Positions 31,322 to 45,100 of a DNA stretch of 64,000 nt are shown here, in pieces. Below the pieces are notes generated by a model. That model was given only the letters and a program-made list of their open reading frames with translations, did not search any database and was not told the DNA's origin. The first letter of the stretch is position 1, and the number at the start of each line of letters is the position of its first letter. The position numbers and the translations under genes were made by a program. This DNA is from Undaria pinnatifida (Eukaryota; Sar; Phaeophyceae; Laminariales; Alariaceae): assembly GCA_012845835.1 (NCBI GenBank), contig JABAKD010000009.1, forward strand, positions 10,104,785 through 10,168,784, given 5' to 3'.

Positions 31322-34300
31322 CTACCGCCGACGGTCCATGCCCCCCAAAGAATTCCTACTGCCGCCGTCCCCACGACCGCCGTCCCCACGACCACCCATG
31401 CCCCCACCTCGGCCGCCTTCCCTACCCCCCCTCCCCCCTCCCCTTCCCCCCCCTTCCCTACCCCTCCCGCCCCCTCTTCCTCCTCGCCCGCCCGCACCCC
31501 CCCCCCCCAATCCCCTCCAGTCCATAACGTTGCCGGTCGACAGCGACTGCGGTGCCGGGGCTCGACTCGGAGCCTGCGCGGGCGCGAAGAGAGAAGCCGA
31601 GGACGCGCCGTCGCCGGGTGCCCTCGTACCGCGCTCCCAGACGCCAGCTGCGTCGGCACCGCCCCCCGCCGACTCCCTGTCGCGCCCGTCTCGTCTCGCG
31701 TTCGCGCCCAAGCCGTTAGCCTCCAGATCGCCCTTTTTTCTCTTGCTATCGTCAGCGTGGGACTTGCTGGACTTGTCGCCCTTGCCGCCGTCTTTCTTGT
31801 GGTGTTTTTTCTTTTTCTTGCTGCCGTGATCTGCCGCGGAATCCCTGTCCTTCTTTTTCCGCTCCCGAGCTTTCCTGCGCAGTTCTTTTCGCTCTTTCTT
31901 CGCCTCCCGCCGTTTCTGTTTCGCCGCGGCAGACTCGCCCGGCACTCCACCCCCTCCGTTCTCGCTATCGTCGCTGGATGCCGACCCCTGTATACGCAAG
32001 AGTGACCGCCGTCGCAGGACGGTAGTAGATAAGGGGAGATTCACGGGGGGAGGGGGGGACGACAAGAAAAAACGATCGATGCGCTCGTGAGTCGTAAGTC
32101 GATGAACAACAGCAGCAGTATTGGCGAAGCTCGCGTCCTCTTCAACACGCTACTGCTGCAGTACTATACTATTAGTAGTACTACTCTGCACTACTAATGT
32201 TACCTACTCCTACCATCACCGCCACTACTACTGCTACTACTGCTACTAATGTTACTACTACTTCTGCTACTACTACCACCACCGCTACTACTGCTACTGC
32301 TGCTACTACTACTGCTACTACTGCTATTACTGCTGCTGTTGCTATTACTGCTACCACTACTACTGCTGATATTACTACCACCACTACTACTATATACTAC
32401 TACCACTACCACACTTACAACTATTTCTACTACATATATAATACTGCTGCCGTACTCGTATCATATAATAGACGTAACGCATGCCCGCAGTCACCTTTTC
32501 CGCGGGGGCGAATACGTCGAACCCCTTGTGAAAGTTGTGGGCGGTGGCCAGCTCCTTGCCCTCGTAGGCCACCCCAGGCCTCCACTGCGCCCCCTTCGTC
32601 GAGGGCTCCTCGCCGCGAGCCACCCGCTCTTCTTCTTGTTTCTCCGCCCTTTCCCTTACCTGCGCACGGGACGCCACCCGGTATTCACACACAATGATAT
32701 ATACCATTCAGATGCTAGATGGGCCATACATATATCCAAGGACAACAGGAACTCTATTTAGACACATACACAGAGTAGAGTAGTGAAGACGTGTGAGGGG
32801 AGAGAATCGGGTAAGGGGAGAGAATCGGGCATCAGCCATTCGGTTGGGCAGATGATAAAAGCCCACATGTATTTTAACTCAGCGTGGTGGCGGAGGCGGC
32901 GGCGGTGGCGATGGAGATGGTGGCGGTGGTGTAGTCTTTGCGTATTATTTTCCACACTAGGGACAGCTTGCGCCGTCGCTAGCACGGACACCGAAGGATA
33001 CACCAGCTATCGCGCCGGATTGCGAATACAAGTGAGCTAAACTGACACACGGCATGCATCAAAATACGTGGAAGTGTGGTGAGCTTTAGCTTTATTCTTC
33101 CCTATCCGCCAGAGGATTAAGAAGAAAAAAAGAAAAAAAAGTACCGACAGCGCTTTGGGAAAGAATGGCAGCTGGGCGGATGAGAAGGAGAAAAAAAAAA
33201 CGCCACCAGTAGGTTCTGGCAGGTGTTGCGGTACACCATACCATAGGGGGCAGGGATGGGTGCCCACTCTCTGTGCGCCAAAAATGAGGAAATTTGAAGA
33301 TTTTATGGTATCGCTCCTGCCTGTTCTGCACATGCCGGTATCCCGTTGTCAGCATCGGGCGCTTCACACACGCGTTTATGCACACATCCGGCCAAGCTCT
33401 CCAACTGAAATAGGCTCGTTTGTCAGTATACGCACGTGTGGCCATAATTGCTGGGAAATCCCAAAGTGCGCCGCTCACCATGGCAAGACACGGCGCGGCG
33501 ACAGCACAGCAGAGCAAGAGCTAAAGGCAGAGGTTATCCACCTGGTTTAATGTGTAACCGGTAGAACCCGAGGGGTAGAGTTGGGGTTTGTAGAGGTCTG
33601 GTCGTAGCGACGTTGACAGCGATCTCTCCTCACCTCTTTGGGCAGGGAATACTTGTGTTTGTGGTCGACTCGAATCGTGCGCCCCAGCAGCTCGATGCCG
33701 TTGAAATTATCGACGGCCAGGATGGTGCTCCTTTGGTTCTCGTACTTGACGAAGCAGAACCCCTGGGCGCGCGGGATGGAGCAGAAATCAGGTACAGCGG
33801 ATACGAGAGCAGAGACGGGGGCGGCGTCAAGAAATCACGATATATCGCCGTTGAACACAACTACTGGCATGATGTGCCTGGGTACTGCTTGGCATTATTC
33901 GAGAGCGGGGGCGGGGGATCACGAACTGACGATATCGCTGTTGACACAACTGCTGCCAATGGTGTACCTGGGGGTACTGCCTGGCACATATACCTGGTAC
34001 CTGGTTGAGTCTACAGCAGTGCTCGCACTCGTATCATAGCTGCCGTGTACACACAGGCCGGGTGGCTTTGGAATGTGCACAATTCCATCCCGGTGTTCTT
34101 CTCGTGCCAAGTGCCCCGCAGGTATCATTCTGAGGGCTCAACTGCTCCGCATATGAAGTGCACGGCAGGTGCCCATGGCTTAGGGGAGCTTTACGTGGAC
34201 GGTATGTTCAGTGGGGCCATGATTCAAGTCACCTCACCTTGGATTTCCCGGTGTCTTTCTCCCGGCACAGATTGATGTCCTCGATCTCTCCCCACTGCGA

Positions 34301-34459
34301 CATCACACAGAGCAGATCGCCCTCCGTCAGGTCGTAGGGAAAGCCCCCGGCGAACACCCAAGCGCTGTCTTTGTACTCATGGTGCCATGAAGCCTTGCTA
34401 GAAACTCCCTGTTGGAGTTCCCTCTCGTTGATGCGCTTGATTTCCTGGATCACATTCAT
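31322..34459 (-). CDS. RBMX2: RBMX2/Ist3-type RRM splicing factor (RES complex)
   Basis: Four phase-0 exons on the minus strand: 34459-34238, 33762-33634, 32659-32495, 31987-31322 (TAG). They encode 393 aa, with start ATG at 34459-34457; an in-frame upstream start at 34480 is possible. Residues 1-31 ([18 protein letters not shown]...WHHEYKDS) are the signature N-terminus of RBMX2/Ist3. The RRM spans about 33-112, with RNP2 AWVFAGGF (33-40) and RNP1 KGFCFVKY (about 74-81). The family acts in the RES complex bound to the activated spliceosome, aiding splicing and pre-mRNA retention in the nucleus. The C-terminal exon is lysine/arginine-rich ([17 protein letters not shown]) and then forms a Gly/Arg-rich tail with RGG-like runs, both common in RNA-binding proteins. 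The human protein is about 320 aa, so the tail is longer here. The dense minus-strand glycine run gives an overlapping open frame at 31249-31950 that is only a shadow. Confidence 0.92.
32185..32400 (+). repeat. (ACT)n-type microsatellite
   Basis: About 215 bp of ACTACTGCTACT-type repeats in the last intron of the RBMX2-type gene, between exons ending 32495 and starting 31987. Confidence 0.88.
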
Positions 34460-34761
34460 GGCCAAGCAGTGAACAGCCAAAGCCTACGCCCGGCACCTCT
34501 GCAAATTCTCAGTGGCGTTGTGCCTGCTGGTCCGCTCTGCTGTGCGCCTTGGTCTGGGGGTCAGGGTTTTGGTTGGGCTCTGGCTCGTTTTGCGACGTTT
34601 TGGGGCGCGAAAAACACCCGGTACGAAAAAGCAAACAGGACTATGGAACACCAATGTTGACAGTCCCGCGAGCCTGCTCAAGCTTGCGAACGCGACGATC
34701 CACGCGTTTTCACGCCCGCGCTCTGCAATCAAGGCGTGCGGCTCTCGTCTCTCAACGCACC
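34460..34761. promoter_or_regulatory. 302-bp bidirectional promoter region
   Basis: This stretch separates the start codons of the RBMX2-type gene (minus) and the AIRIM-like gene (plus), so both promoters and both 5' UTRs must lie here unless a non-coding first exon exists. It is moderately GC-rich (TGCGCCTTGGTCTGGGGGTC and similar). I see no clear TATA box. Confidence 0.5.
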
Positions 34762-37700
34762 ATGGGTACTCCCCGTCGACAGCACCAGGGATTCGAGGAG
34801 GGATGTGACGGAGGGAAACAGGCATGGTCAGGGTCAAAACGCCCAAGCCCGGCGAAAGCTCGACAGGCGCATCGTCGGTATCGAGCTCTCTTCCACCAAG
34901 CGGCCAAGGAGGTACTCGTACTGCAGCAGCAGTATATACGTGTCCCAGCAGAGAACCTTGGAGTCGTTTAATTGAGGAGTACTGAGAATACACAGAGTCA
35001 ACATGTAAGTTTGTGCGTTGTTTGTGGCAGCAGTCATACACAAGGACAAGGGGGTACCAGAGGATAAGTTTTGGTGGTCTTATCTGTGAGCTCGGATAGC
35101 GATTTTGGGACACGATGGATGTTGAGAGGTTGCAATTGACGGTAGCTTGTGCGGTAGGACCGGGAAACTCCTTGCGAGTATCACAACCGAGCCTCGGGCA
35201 GGATGCACGAGGGCGAGAACGATTCCCCCACGTTATGAATGATGCGCGCAAATCTAAAGTTTGTGACAGGTATACCTTTGGTTCCCTGATGGTCCTGCGG
35301 GTGGCATGGTACAGCAGTTTGGTAGGCAGCTTCGGAGATGGAAAGAGTTGGCCAACCGTGTGCAGACATTATTTGAAATGCTTGAAACAATAGCCAACGG
35401 CTGAGGCACTGGAATGAGCGACCGTCGGCAGCCTTCCAAACCACGGCCCTGACAACTTTAAACTTTTCCAAATGAATCGAACTTGTAAGCTGCTCTAGTC
35501 GCGCAGCAGTACGTCTCATACCACACGTGCGCAGAAAAACTAAGCCGTCGCTGCCCCTACCTCTTTCTTGTTGGTGCGCTGATGTCTCCGTTCCGTGCTG
35601 CAGTACCAAGCCTGGTGCGAAGGAGAGGACGACTCGCAGCGAGCGCTCGGATCGGTTTTCCACCTCCTTGATCGCCTGCAGATGCTCAAGCCAGATCAAA
35701 AGGCGGTGAGGTTGCGCCGTTCTCCGCAGGAGAAGCTGGCACGCGCTTCCAACACTGAAGTGCCTCATGTGTTCTACGCCCGGCAATGCTGTTGGTAGGC
35801 TGTTGGGTAAAATTGGGGAGGTTTCGGTTGTCCGGTACGGCTGCTTCAAGTACCAGGGATATCGCTCATGCCACGTTCCGTTCCCCGTCGCCGCTGCTAT
35901 GCCCCTGTTGCCTGCTCGTTTCCCATAAATTTATCTTGGCACCATGCCGTTGCTCCCACCTCAGGATGCCGGTGTGAACCTCGGGGGCCTGGAGCACCTC
36001 CCGGCCTGTCGCGCGCTTCTGATTCGCAAGCACACCATCGAGGTGGAGCGGGTGATGCGACTCTGGCGCGCCCTCGTGCAGCAGATGAGAGGCCAGGTGA
36101 AAACGCGTGGATTTGTATTCGAGGGGTCGCGGGATGTTTTGTGGGTGCTTCGCGTTCCAAAGTTTGCGGTGCGCGTGTTCAAATCCAAAGCCTTCGCCAC
36201 AAGTAAATAACTCGTGCGCACCACGGGGTTCAACATAGAGAAACGCCTTCCACCCCTCTTAGCACAACGAAATAACACAATATGTAAACTTCTGGACCTT
36301 CTCGATGTATCGCTATAATACAATTATAATGACTAAGATTCAGAATTTGAAATGATGGACCTTGTTTATTACTACAGCGCAGCGGTACATGAACAGCGAC
36401 ACGGCAGTGCCTTCGTCGATAATATTACGGGATGCGTTGTGAAGCATGTATACACCAAGCAAGATACATGTTCGCCTCGGGTTCCTTCCCGCACCGTTCG
36501 GTCAACGACAGGTCTCCCGCGTCGAAGAGTTGCTCGCCGAGGCGTGGCAAATGTACCGCTCTGAGTCGCGCGCTCGACCAAGCCGATTACCGCCGACGTC
36601 GCCATCGCTGCTGCAACCGCCGCTGCCAGTGGCAACACAGCGGTCTCCAGGCGTGGGAGCATCAGGAACGCGGTCGCATCTAAACGCCGAGAGTTTGATG
36701 ATGGCGCTTCCAGCCCCAGCCTCGTCGGAGGCGTCGCCTTCAAGAAGAGCTGTCGCACACGCGCGTGGTGGTGACCTAGAAGGAGCTCCGCACAGGGCGG
36801 AGGCGGTGGTGGTAGAAGGCGTCGCGGCCGTGGGTGCTCCAGAGTACCTCCAGTGGCTTGGAGACATGTCGAACATGTTGGTGCACGAGCAGTGGCGAAA
36901 GGAGGTAGGACCGTGTTTTTTTTTCTGGGATGTCGGCACCGTGCCGATTATGGACTGGGGGGAAAAGTAGAGAGGTTTATAGAGACTGTCCGCGTTTTTA
37001 CCCATTGTCTACGGCTCTTGCGACTCCCAGTATGGAGGTTTCTTGTGACTGTTGGCGTTCTTACCCGTTGTTCCCACCTCGTGCGACTGTCGGTAAACAG
37101 TGTCTCTGGATACTGAACTGAACCATTGCACGTGTGGGTGTGGTCCCGGCAAAAGATGGTAGGGTTCGGGAGATGATCCCGCAGGGGGTGAACCTGTCAC
37201 TCTTGAGTTTTTACCACCTGTCACCAGCATCTATATAGATATATCTGCAACCACCTTGTTTTCCCTCCGCCGTCTGGCCAACTGGACTGCCTTTTTTTCG
37301 CCACCGGTTTGCTGATTGGCCGTGCTGCCCGCTTAAAGCCAGCGGTGGCGCTTCCAAGTGTTGTCCCCCTTGACTGTTATATGTGGTTTCAGGCCTCTGC
37401 CGTTCATCCGCCACCTTCTTCACACCCGACGCGAAAATAGTATTTAGTACGACCCACTGCTGGAAAAAATGCACCACGGCCTCCTGCTGATCGACGTAGG
37501 GTGGACTGCCGCATCTCTTGTCTCAGAGTAACACACCGCCGCTGCCGCCGCCCCTTTTTTTCGCTTTTCGTTGGGATGAAGCGGCCGGTAGATATCGAGG
37601 GGGAAACGCCCGCGGTAGGTTCTCCACGCCGCCTTCATCGCCCGTGCACCTTCCAAAACTTGCCACGAACTGGATGAATCCTTTAATCGAGACACACGAA

Positions 37701-37942
37701 GCAATCAGCGCCGCCCCAACCCCCCCTCCCCCTTTTTCATGACGCTCGCCGTTTCCTCGGGCACCCATAAGCAGGAGCTTCTATCACGCGTTGACTTCGG
37801 ACCGGAGGCATCCTCGGAGCGGGTCCGAGCTTTCGTGCAAGCCCGGTGGTCCTCACGGTCGGCGGACAGCTTTCTCGACCGAGCACTGATCGACACGTCC
37901 CTGACCGCCGCTCAAGTTGCACCCGGCCCCAAGGCCCGATGA
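34762..37942 (+). CDS. AIRIM (C1orf109)-like ribosome-biogenesis factor
   Basis: Five exons, all phase 0: 34762-34911 (ATG), 35604-35705, 35965-36096, 36512-36904, 37775-37942 (TGA). They encode 314 aa. The layout follows C1orf109/AIRIM. An N-terminal helix (YRALFHQAAKEYQAWCEGE) precedes a Leu-rich helix (LGSVFHLLDRLQML). A central block follows, LPACRALLIRKHTIEVERVM then RLWRALVQQMRGQVSRVEEL, with a Tyr/Gln-containing helix (AEAWQMYRSE). The C-terminal block is PEYLQWLGDMSNMLVHEQWR followed by KEELLSRVDF, which mirrors the family's 'MLEWLqdie..Y...y..K..LL..i.w' motif. The Pro/Ala/Ser-rich insert between helices (about residues 150-225) looks like a lineage-specific disordered loop. AIRIM is a known subunit of the 55LCC complex (SPATA5-SPATA5L1-C1orf109-CINP) that acts on pre-60S ribosome maturation. 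The assignment rests on motif recognition only. If wrong, this is an unknown helical protein. Confidence 0.55.
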
Positions 37943-39109
37943 CAATTTGCGCATCATTTTTTCTTATCAGGACGTCTTTCCTCTCATTTTTATTCGGAAA
38001 CTCTGCAAGGGTTTCCTTGTTTTGCCTCAACGGGGGATTTGCCGCCCACTGGGGGGGGGGGTATAGTAGGCGTGCTGCCCTCCACAACGGCGGAGATGCG
38101 CAAGAAAGACAAAAAAATGCGAGCGACGCTCTTGTTGCCCATGGTGTCCTTGCCCATGGTGGTCTCATGTGCCACTGCACCGCCGGCTTGCCATGTAGCT
38201 TCGGCAGGAGGGAAGAGCATACCTCTCAAGCAGTAGGATTAAGCATGTTTGGTGCAAGCAGCTGAAATAAGCATGTGTGCTGCTCGGAGACAACGCGGTG
38301 TGCCATGGTGGACGCGTTTTTCTCGAACAGCTTATCTGACAAGAGACTTGTGTGTCATTCGACGGTGCGCTCTTCTTGCAAGAGATCACCGAAGGAAAAA
38401 ACTGACTTTGCTTTTTGCAGCAGATAATAAAAGCCCTTTTGTGCGCATCACTCACATACGCGGCCACACACCTGTCCAGCCATGCCATCACTAGAATCGG
38501 CTCAAAAAACGCTCTCACACTACAGCAAGCAGTAGCCTTCGCAGTCGAATCTGCCCAGCTACCGCCCCGCTGCAGCCCAGCAAACACGCCTTGGACAAAA
38601 ATGGAGAACTCCCCCCGTCTTCCCGCTCAAGGACCTCGTCCCCGAATCACGGAACACCATTAATTTCCACCAAAAATCAAGGGCGTAAACGACAAACTCG
38701 ATTCACATTGCGGGACCATCATCTAGGCAAGAGACGGAACTACTTCCAGACAGAGCTGCTGAAACAGATGCTCCTACCATACAACCGTAAAGGATAGCGG
38801 CAAAAGGAACAACCCACCAGATGTCCTTTCACAGTCCTTCAAAACTGCACCCCACCGTTTCGGGGACACTACTTGGAGCTAGTGTGGAATAACGTTTGCA
38901 CAACTCTAAAAAGAGAAAAAGTAACAAAATACCCCCCCCTCCCCCCCACCTCCTCGCACCCGCTGTCAGTCCTGAGTCCTTAGAATTAGGAGTAACGCGG
39001 AGCAATATCTTCAATGCTAAAAGTGATGAGACCCCCCCCTGCCCGTTCCACCCTCTAACAGTCCCGAGTCCATCGTCGCAATAAAACGTGTGGGAGAAAA
39101 AGGGGCGCG
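37943..39109. other. Convergent intergenic region
   Basis: This 1.17-kb stretch lies between the stop codons of the AIRIM-like (plus) and EHD (minus) genes and should hold both 3' UTRs and polyadenylation sites. No gene was recognised. Around 38860-38895 is a copy of a short dispersed repeat (core ACTACTTGGA[AG][TC]TAGTGT) that also occurs near 48127 and 58018. Confidence 0.5.
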
Positions 39110-42100
39110 CTATCTTTTCGCTGGCTTCGCCGCCTTCTCCATGAGTTTCGGGATGTCACCCGAGAAAACCTTATCCATCTCGTGTACCAGGCTCTTGTCC
39201 AGGCTCTTGAACTTGGATATGTCCTTGATTTCACGGAGAGATCGACGGAACTTTTCCACCTTTCCGTGTTTCATGTTCGTGCCAAAAAAAGGGGAGCGAG
39301 GAAAGGGGGGGGGGGGGGGGGGGAGATATCAAGCCCCCAAATACCCTGCGAAATTAAATGCATTGATGCTACTCGTAGCGTACAGCGAAAAGAAAACCCA
39401 ACAAAAAAACGCCTCATCGCAATCGTCGCGTGGACCTGAACACACAGACCCCCCCCGCCCCCCCCGCTGCCAGCAAAGGCACTAACGGTAGGTAAGGCAG
39501 TGTGCCCCTCTCCTATATATTATAAAAATTAAAATACACTCCAGCTGTGACATCGAAGATTTTGTCGAAACTCATCTTTGCAAGCTGTGTGTGATACTCC
39601 GATCGCGCGTATCACGGGTTGTGTGTCCTCATTAAGGATATAGGTCGGCGACTCCCCTTGCAACTACAGTGTAGTTATCAGGGTCAACAGGGTGATGTTA
39701 GGCAGTCTGTGCGCGGAAACTATAAAACCCGTTTCTGAGGCGGACAAAATCTGACAGCTGTGGAAGCACATGCATCAGTTTATCAAGTGAATACTGTAAG
39801 TCGAAGAACCGGTGAGGGGAGGGTGGAGTTTTGAAGGACATGAGGGCCTGATTTTGATCAGAAGGGGGGCGGGAGAGGGAGAGAGGAGGGGAGGGGACGG
39901 CTGTAGTGTGTAGCGAACACCAAAACCCTCTTACGCCTACTTTCATGTAAACTGAACACGAACAGTCCTATGCCTGCCATGTCCGCCAAAAAACGATAAT
40001 TTGGTACCCGATTCTACTTCTGTAGACTCCGAGCCCACGACCGACGACGCCAAATATGTTACGGCTCTCACCTTCGGGAAGTCTCCTAACGGCAGAGCGT
40101 AACGCCTAGCACACGCCAGGAACTCCTGGTCTAACCGCCGGATCAGCTTCTCCTGTTGTGTTGTAACATGGCAGATTTGGCGTCGGCGTGGGGATGGGCA
40201 CGAGCTTCCAGTCAACAACTCAGCAGACGGAACGTATCCTGCATTATGGTAATACACTACGAAGCGACTGTGGCGATAGTAGTGCTTTTACCCAGTACGT
40301 GAGTACATGGCATGGCGGTATCACAGCAAAGGTAAACAGTGTTTACCCAGTACGTGAAAATGTGGCATGTTCTATGGCAATGGTAGTGTTTTCACCCGGT
40401 CCGTGAAAATATGGCATCGTGGTATACATTAAAGGCAACGTTATTCCCGAGCATGTGAATACGTGGCATGATAGTCTATACCAATAGCGATATCTCTACC
40501 CAGTTCGTGAATATGCGGACCAACCCCACCGGTCGCCCGGATTTCTTCGCCTTGCTGTATTCTTCCCTAGTGCCCTTTATGCGCTTGATGCTCTCTATGT
40601 GCCTAATGCCTTTATCTGTTTCTAGGATCTGCTATTGTTAAGAGTGGTTTTCCTTTCCTTTCCTTCCCTTTCCTTCTTTTATTTTACTTCATCTTATTGT
40701 TCGACGTGCGTATTGATAGCGCTGCCTGCTTGGAAGTTCGTTGCCATTTTTCGACCCCCCCCCCCCCTCCCCACTGGCGAGCTGGCGTATTCACTGACTA
40801 CGTGTAGTGCGTGGTTGCCCTACGTGTATTCGTCTATCTATATCAAACCCGTACCTTTGTTTCGTTTTTGTTCCGTAATGCGTTGTGCCTTGCCTTTACC
40901 TCGCTACACCCCCCTAGCTAGCCCGTGTAATATAGCGTATGTATACTTACGTATGATCTACATATGCCTCGTTATCTACCTATAGCACGCAGTTTTTGTT
41001 CAACAACTTCATTATTGCGTATTATCTCCCTTGCCTCGTTATCTATTTCTCCCGTTTTCTTCAATTATTTATTTATTGTTCTCCTCGGAGTTGTACACTA
41101 TGTGGTTTCCTTCGTGGTATGCCGTGTCGTCGGTTTCAGCTGCGAGTCTTGAACGTATGCATCAGTACGGGCCTGATACGCACGTAGGCTACTTCCGACT
41201 TTCTCTTATACCTTTCTTGTAGCGGATGTACGACTAGCTTCAGCTATCATCTATGATGTATACGTGTACCACTTTTTATTTTTCTTCTTTCCTAGAGTAT
41301 CCTTCGACGCGAGAGTAACCGGAGCCCGCCCGTCCTGCGACCACGGACTTGATTACGCGAGCTAACGTGAGAACAACAACAACCGCTGTCAACAACAGCA
41401 GCAACGTGCCGTTTCAAAGTTCACTGACCAGTTGAAGCGGCTTCCACGCATATACCCAAATCACCTATAAAACACATTACAACATTTGGGGAGCCCTAAA
41501 ACCTGTATGAAGACCTAAAAACACACCCAGCAAGCTTCTGCGAGGCAAGTCGACAAAATTATCCCGTCTGAACCCAACAAAAACGCACCATAATAGCTGC
41601 TCATGGTACAGTAGGGGGGAGGGGGCAGGAGGGCCCGCTATGTGACCCTGGACATGAGTTACTAATGGGACGGAGGGAGCGCGAGAGTAGTGCGAGGATA
41701 ATAAAAGGGATGAAGGAAAAGAAAGATAGCTGCCACAGCTACCCTTCCACCCCCCTCGCAAACAAGCAACAGGAAAACCTATCCGAACGTTGAGGTGAAG
41801 CCTCCCCCCCTCCCCCCCTCCCGCGAAAAAGAACCTCATGGAAACCCTCTCGCCGAATTTGAGGGCGAAGATATTATATATTGGTTGAGTCCATCGAGCT
41901 TGAAGCATGAACGAAGCAAAAAGGTGAGCGCGCACCTGCTTCTCCTGCTTGCCCATCATGTACGGCATCTGCTTGCGAAGGTAGTGGATGATGTAGGCGT
42001 GGACTTTGACGCTTCTGGCCCTTTTCACGAGCTCGTTAATGCGCCGCACCACGGCGTTCTCCGGCAGCAGCATCAGCTCCTCCAGCAGGTCGTTTTTTTC

Positions 42101-45100
42101 TTTCTGCTCCGGCCACGCATTCGTTCATTGTGATATGTTACCACAGGTTTTGTTTAGTTTGACATCCGAACGTGTGCAGGGTGGGCGTCATTAACAACCA
42201 GCAATTACCTTTTGGGAAGGAATTTCAAGGGTAAGAGAAGCAAAGCGTGACACAACGCTGATATAGCAACCATTCAGCTCTTTGCGCTGGTGGATGATGG
42301 CGCAAGGGCACAGAAGAAATATCAACGGAGATCGGGCGGAAGAAGACCCGAATCTCCTGCTTCACCCAGCTCGAAAGGCCCCCCCAACGTGTCAGGCGAC
42401 CGTGTCCATTACCAACTAATGACCACATAAGAACCAATCGCAAAAAAACAACTGCAGTGGCATAAGCTCCAGAAGCCCGTCAAATTATTTACGCTCCGAA
42501 CACAACACAAAAACAAAACAAAAGCAACAAGGAGCACAAAAACTACAACGTCGTGTCACCCCCCCCCCCCGCCAAAGTACACGCACACACGCTTCACGCA
42601 CCTCGAGAAGAAACCTGTTTTCAAAATTGCAGAGCGGGGCCTCCCAGAAGGACCCGATGTACACCCTGCACACCTCCGGGGTTTGCATGACCTTGCCCAG
42701 CGACCACATCAAGGCGCCGTACACGCGCATGAGCTGCTGGGTGTCGATCGTGTCCGCCTTATTAAGGAGCACCCTTTTTCGTTTATAGGCAGTTGGACGC
42801 GAATACACCCACGGGAAGCCGGAAACAAGACGGGCGGACCGACAGAAGGAGACAGCGGGACCACCGCAGGAGCGGGGGGGTGGGGGGGGGGGGGGGGGGC
42901 AGGGAAGGGAGGGGGGGCTGAATATACAAGAGTACGCGGCACGCAGCTCGACTGATGCCACAGCAACGGCTGCGCCAGAAGGAAAAAAAAAGGCCAACAG
43001 TTCCCACTACCGACAAGGTAAAATCACTAGCGGCAAAACAAAATAACGGACGACAAGCGTACGAGTCTAGAGTGGCACGTAGGCCTCCTTTGAATTGTGG
43101 TGTCCCCCTCGCTCGCGCACGCACCCGCCACTCCTCCCCCCGAGCTTTCGTGCTCGGAAGTAATAAAACCCAAGCGCAGTTCGCATTTGAGCCTTTGTTT
43201 CCTGTCCCTGGGCGGCAAGCAACTCGGTCGCATTTACAAAGAGAGCTTCCACCCGCTTCCACATTATCCCGCCCCTGGGCACAGACAGACACACGATACC
43301 TCATCTTGTCATGGTGGGGCTTGAGGGTGTCGATGACCATCTTCAGCTCGTCGGAGATGTCCAGCTTGTGGGCGTCGAACATCACGACGATCAAATCTGC
43401 CCTGTGCCGACCGCCATCGCAAGCAGGGGGGGGGGGGGGGTATGTTTTTTCCCCTCGTTTTCGTTTTCCTATCGTTTTCGCCTTCGGCTTCGGCTTCATG
43501 TTCATTTTTTTATTTTTGTTTTTGTTTCGTATGTTTGTTTTGTTTTTGGTTCGGTTTGCTTTTGGTTTTGGTTTTGGTTTCGTTTTGTGGTCGTTTTCGT
43601 TTTCCTTGCATTGCCGTTTTCGGTCCGTTTTTGACGAGCGGGTCACGGGGTATCCTCACCTCTCCGCGAACCACGAAATCACAGAGGCGAAGTCGTAGTC
43701 TCGGCCAATGCGCTGCTTCTCGCCCGATAGCACGCCTGCCTCGTGTTAAGACACAAAATATACAGAACGGGAGGGGGGCGGACGACGACGCAAAAGCGGC
43801 ACAAAAACAGCGTCAACAGAGGCGCAACAATAGCCACATACAGAAAAATACAAAAACGCCTACATGCACACGACGTGTATACATTCCCAAAGGGCCAACA
43901 CCTTCACCCACCGGGCGTGTCGACGAGCGTGATGTTCCTAAGAATGGGAGCATCCACCACTGAACCCTCGAATTTCGTCAGGAAGTTGTTGCCGAACTGA
44001 CGAGGACACCAAAGGGGGGGGGCGCGCGCGTGCGGAGGGGGGGGGGCGGGTTCAACTTGGGAAGCGGGTGAAGACGTCGAAGTATAGCGTTGACGTAAAC
44101 TAAGTGTCACGGCCAATCGTTCACGTCTGCATGAACCTTCACTCAGGGAGGGGTCACGGGGAAAGAGGGGGTAAAACAGACCTCTGCGGTCGATGTATTA
44201 CGGTTCAAAAGCGCATGTTCATGTTCGATCTCTGCCGGGGTAAAAACAGATAGCCGTCGTCGCCGCCGCCTTCTTCTTACCGTCTCTCTTTTCTCAGCGA
44301 GTTCAATACTCCGGTCGTTTCTTTCTCCCAGCGGGAGCGGTCAACAAAGCTCGAAAGACAAAGCGAATGACGGATATCACGAAATCATAAACCGGTCTTG
44401 CAAAACTGCACCAGACAGGGAAATCCAATGAATGCTGCTAGCGCTGGCTTGCTAACGGTGGAGCACTGCAACGCACAAACGTCGCCCGAGCTACGGCGAT
44501 CAAAAAGGCCGACGGAGGATACCTCTTAGTTTTTTTTTCAACACACGTGTGTGTCCAAGCATCTTGAGACCCCCAAAAAAACGCTAGCCCTATCGCGCCG
44601 AAACCGCGGTTCTATTACCTCAATATCACAAGATTCCTACTGGTATAAAAGACCGTCGAAAACACCGAAAAATATACACCAGAAACCAGAAACTAAGGGG
44701 GAAAAAAACGAACGGAAAATCGGGCCTCGGAACGCGGGTAGTGGTGATGGTGGTGGTTGTGGTACACCCAAGCGTCGGGCGGTAAAGACATCACGGGTCT
44801 ATGGTCACTCGGAGGGGTATCGGGGGCGGAGTGCTCATTGATACATGTCTAAAAAAACAAAGCACCGATTATTTTTCAGCAAGGGCGCTCACCTGCTGCA
44901 AGCTGCGAAACGGCTTGTCTGCCTGCATCGCGAGCGCGTGTCCCGGCATCACCCTCTCGTCCTCTCCATGGGTCACCGCCACGAACCTATAACGAGCAAG
45001 CGTGGGGGGTGGGGGGCGGGGGTGGGGGTAGCCGTTCTCGTCTCAAGAGCGACCGTAGGGTTTCTTCGATCATCGAAAGGGGGTCAGCCTCTTTGGGACC

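Noticed and set aside
31249..31950. 233-aa minus-strand frame overlapping the RBMX2-type last exon
   Set aside because: It is a frame shadow. The exon in the other frame joins in phase to the RRM exons and has the expected Lys/Arg-rich tail.
33500..33550. Exon-like stretch [15 protein letters not shown] on the plus strand
   Set aside because: It lies within the intron of the minus-strand RBMX2-type gene, and no partner exon or start was found.
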